A stretch of 64,000 bases of DNA from Xiphias gladius (lineage: Eukaryota; Chordata; Actinopteri; Istiophoriformes; Xiphiidae), in assembly GCF_016859285.1 (NCBI RefSeq), contig NC_053413.1, positions 12,884,001-12,948,000 of the forward strand. Reading direction: 5' to 3'. Under the pieces are notes generated by a model that saw only the letters and a program-made list of their open reading frames with translations, did not search any database and was not told the DNA's origin. Within the stretch, counting starts at the first letter, position 1; every line of letters starts with the position of its first letter. Below are positions 63,201 to 64,000 of this stretch, in pieces. The translations under genes were made by a program, and so were the position numbers.

Positions 63201-63955
63201 GACTTGACATCTAATCTTAGTGAAAACCAATCATACTGTCATACCTGTTTCCAAAGGTTTACTGTATCCAGGTAGACTGCGTCCTACAGCTGTGCTGGCC
63301 ACTGCTGTGACTTCATAGACTGAACCGCAGGGCAGCTGTGTGAGCTCACAGGAGCTGCTTCCTGTCTGGCAAGTGTGTGTGTTATAGCGTCCGATGGCAG
63401 TGATGGTATAATTTGTGTTGCCTGTGTTGGGGGTGGTGATGAGGACTCTGTACGTGGAGCTGTTAGTCTGTGTCATATTCAGGATCTCTGGAGAGCACGG
63501 AGCTGCAACAACACAGACAGGGAATGGGGGTTGTCATAAATGCAGAATGAGGAATTATTTTAAAGAACTAGTTTGACATTTTAGGAAATATAATTATAGA
63601 TAAATCAATAAAAAATAAATATAATAAAATTGCATCTATGATGTGAGATGTCACTCTACATCCAACCTCATGTGTTTTAAAATAACCCGGTTGATACCTG
63701 TCTCATGTGTGTGTGGCGTGCAGGTGCGGTTGCATCCTCGCAACTCGCTGCAAGGTGTGACTGTCACAGAATAAGCTGTGTTGCACCTCAGGTCTGACAG
63801 GGCGCACACTGGTGCTGTGTCGTTACAGTGGATGACGTCATTAGTCTGTTTCGCTGTTGTCTCGTACAGCTCGGCCCCTTTGACCGGTGACCACATGATC
63901 TCCAGGGTGTCTGTAGAAACCAGCTTTATGGTAACACCTTGTGGACAACAAGGAA
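60283..63955 (-). CDS. fndc7-like FN3-repeat protein, 3' part (runs off the right edge)
   Basis: Second minus-strand gene of the same type, 5' end outside the window. Exons in transcript order: 63955-63698, 63502-63245, 62819-62565, 62134-61871 (four FN3 domains of 85-88 codons), then short exons 61771-61742 and 61058-61038, and the last coding exon 60428-60283 (stop TGA). All internal boundaries are phase 1 with GT-AG sites. Three of the four domains open with a double cysteine (VPCCPQG, GPCCPMF, GPCCPTG), unlike the PC.P of its neighbour; the fourth opens APCSP. The tail encoded by the small exons reads PCPGSNAGM, DEACSKC, then STPPPAWIEDCVYTSGNCED and a hydrophobic C-terminus (SLLF, VSVLLLLF, ARKAV). 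The tail could be a GPI-attachment signal or simply divergent. Role unknown; probably extracellular. The small exons are less certain than the domain exons. Confidence 0.8.
61146..61697. repeat. Palindromic fold-back element, copy D (most complete)
   Basis: Lies in an intron of the second fndc7-like gene. The left arm at 61239-61281 (GGGGAAACAGCTAGCCTGGC...TAACAAAATCT) is inverse complementary to 61508-61551 (AGATTTTGTTACC...CAGCTGTTTCCCC). Ends are GGAACAATTTAGCATTTAGG and TCGGATTATTCCTTT. The central region contains GAAACCTCACAGTGATGACA. Confidence 0.8.
63560..63600. repeat. Fragment of the fold-back element end
   Basis: TAAAGAACTAGTTTGACATTTTAGGAAATATAATTATAG matches the terminal segment of copy C (AGTTTGACATTTTGGGAAATA). 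Only the end remains, in the intron between the two right-most FN3 exons. Confidence 0.55.
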
Positions 63956-64000
63956 CTGGGGGGATGGGGTGGGAGGAGAAATGTAAAAAATAGTTGAGAA

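Overview
The window is nuclear DNA from a ray-finned fish, most likely a percomorph teleost. Genes are intron-bearing with GT-AG splice sites, microsatellites are long CA/GT runs, and several dispersed repeats are of kinds common in percomorph genomes. The gene order slc25a24 - fam102b - prpf38b - fndc7 matches the human 1p13 block around FNDC7. I assembled exons by hand, checking splice sites and reading phase. Every joined coding sequence comes out as a whole number of codons.

Layout. 1-2.5 kb: no coding signal. 2.6-8.0 kb, minus: prkab2 (AMPK beta-2 subunit, 7 coding exons, 268 aa), with a long 3' UTR carrying a ~170 bp CA microsatellite. 10.5-14.3 kb, minus: slc25a24 (calcium-regulated mitochondrial ATP-Mg/Pi carrier, 10 exons, 475 aa). 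15.9-24.4 kb, plus: fam102b/eeig2 (11 exons, 370 aa). 25.2-30.45 kb, plus: prpf38b (splicing factor, 6 exons, 464 aa).

30.5-55.5 kb, minus: one very large fndc7-type gene. I read 46 coding exons, 11,403 nt and 3,800 aa: a signal peptide followed by 43 fibronectin type III (FN3) domains. Almost every domain sits on its own phase-1/phase-1 exon of about 261 nt. No broken domain exon was found. As I recall, mammalian FNDC7 is only about 730 aa, so this is a roughly five-fold expansion. One three-exon block (about 1.4 kb) is clearly a recent tandem duplicate, and a short exon encoding four arginines precedes the last domain.

55.5-60.3 kb: intergenic, with a reverse-transcriptase fragment, a dispersed repeat and one orphan exon-like ORF. 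60.3-64 kb, minus: the 3' part of a second fndc7-like gene running off the right edge, with a different domain signature (PCCP) and a different C-terminal tail.

Mobile DNA sits mainly in fndc7 introns: a TTAA-flanked piggyBac-like non-autonomous element, four copies of a palindromic fold-back element, and relics of a hAT-type miniature element. The most interesting object is the fndc7 array as a system of in-frame exon duplication making a giant, cysteine-rich, heavily N-glycosylated extracellular protein of unknown function.
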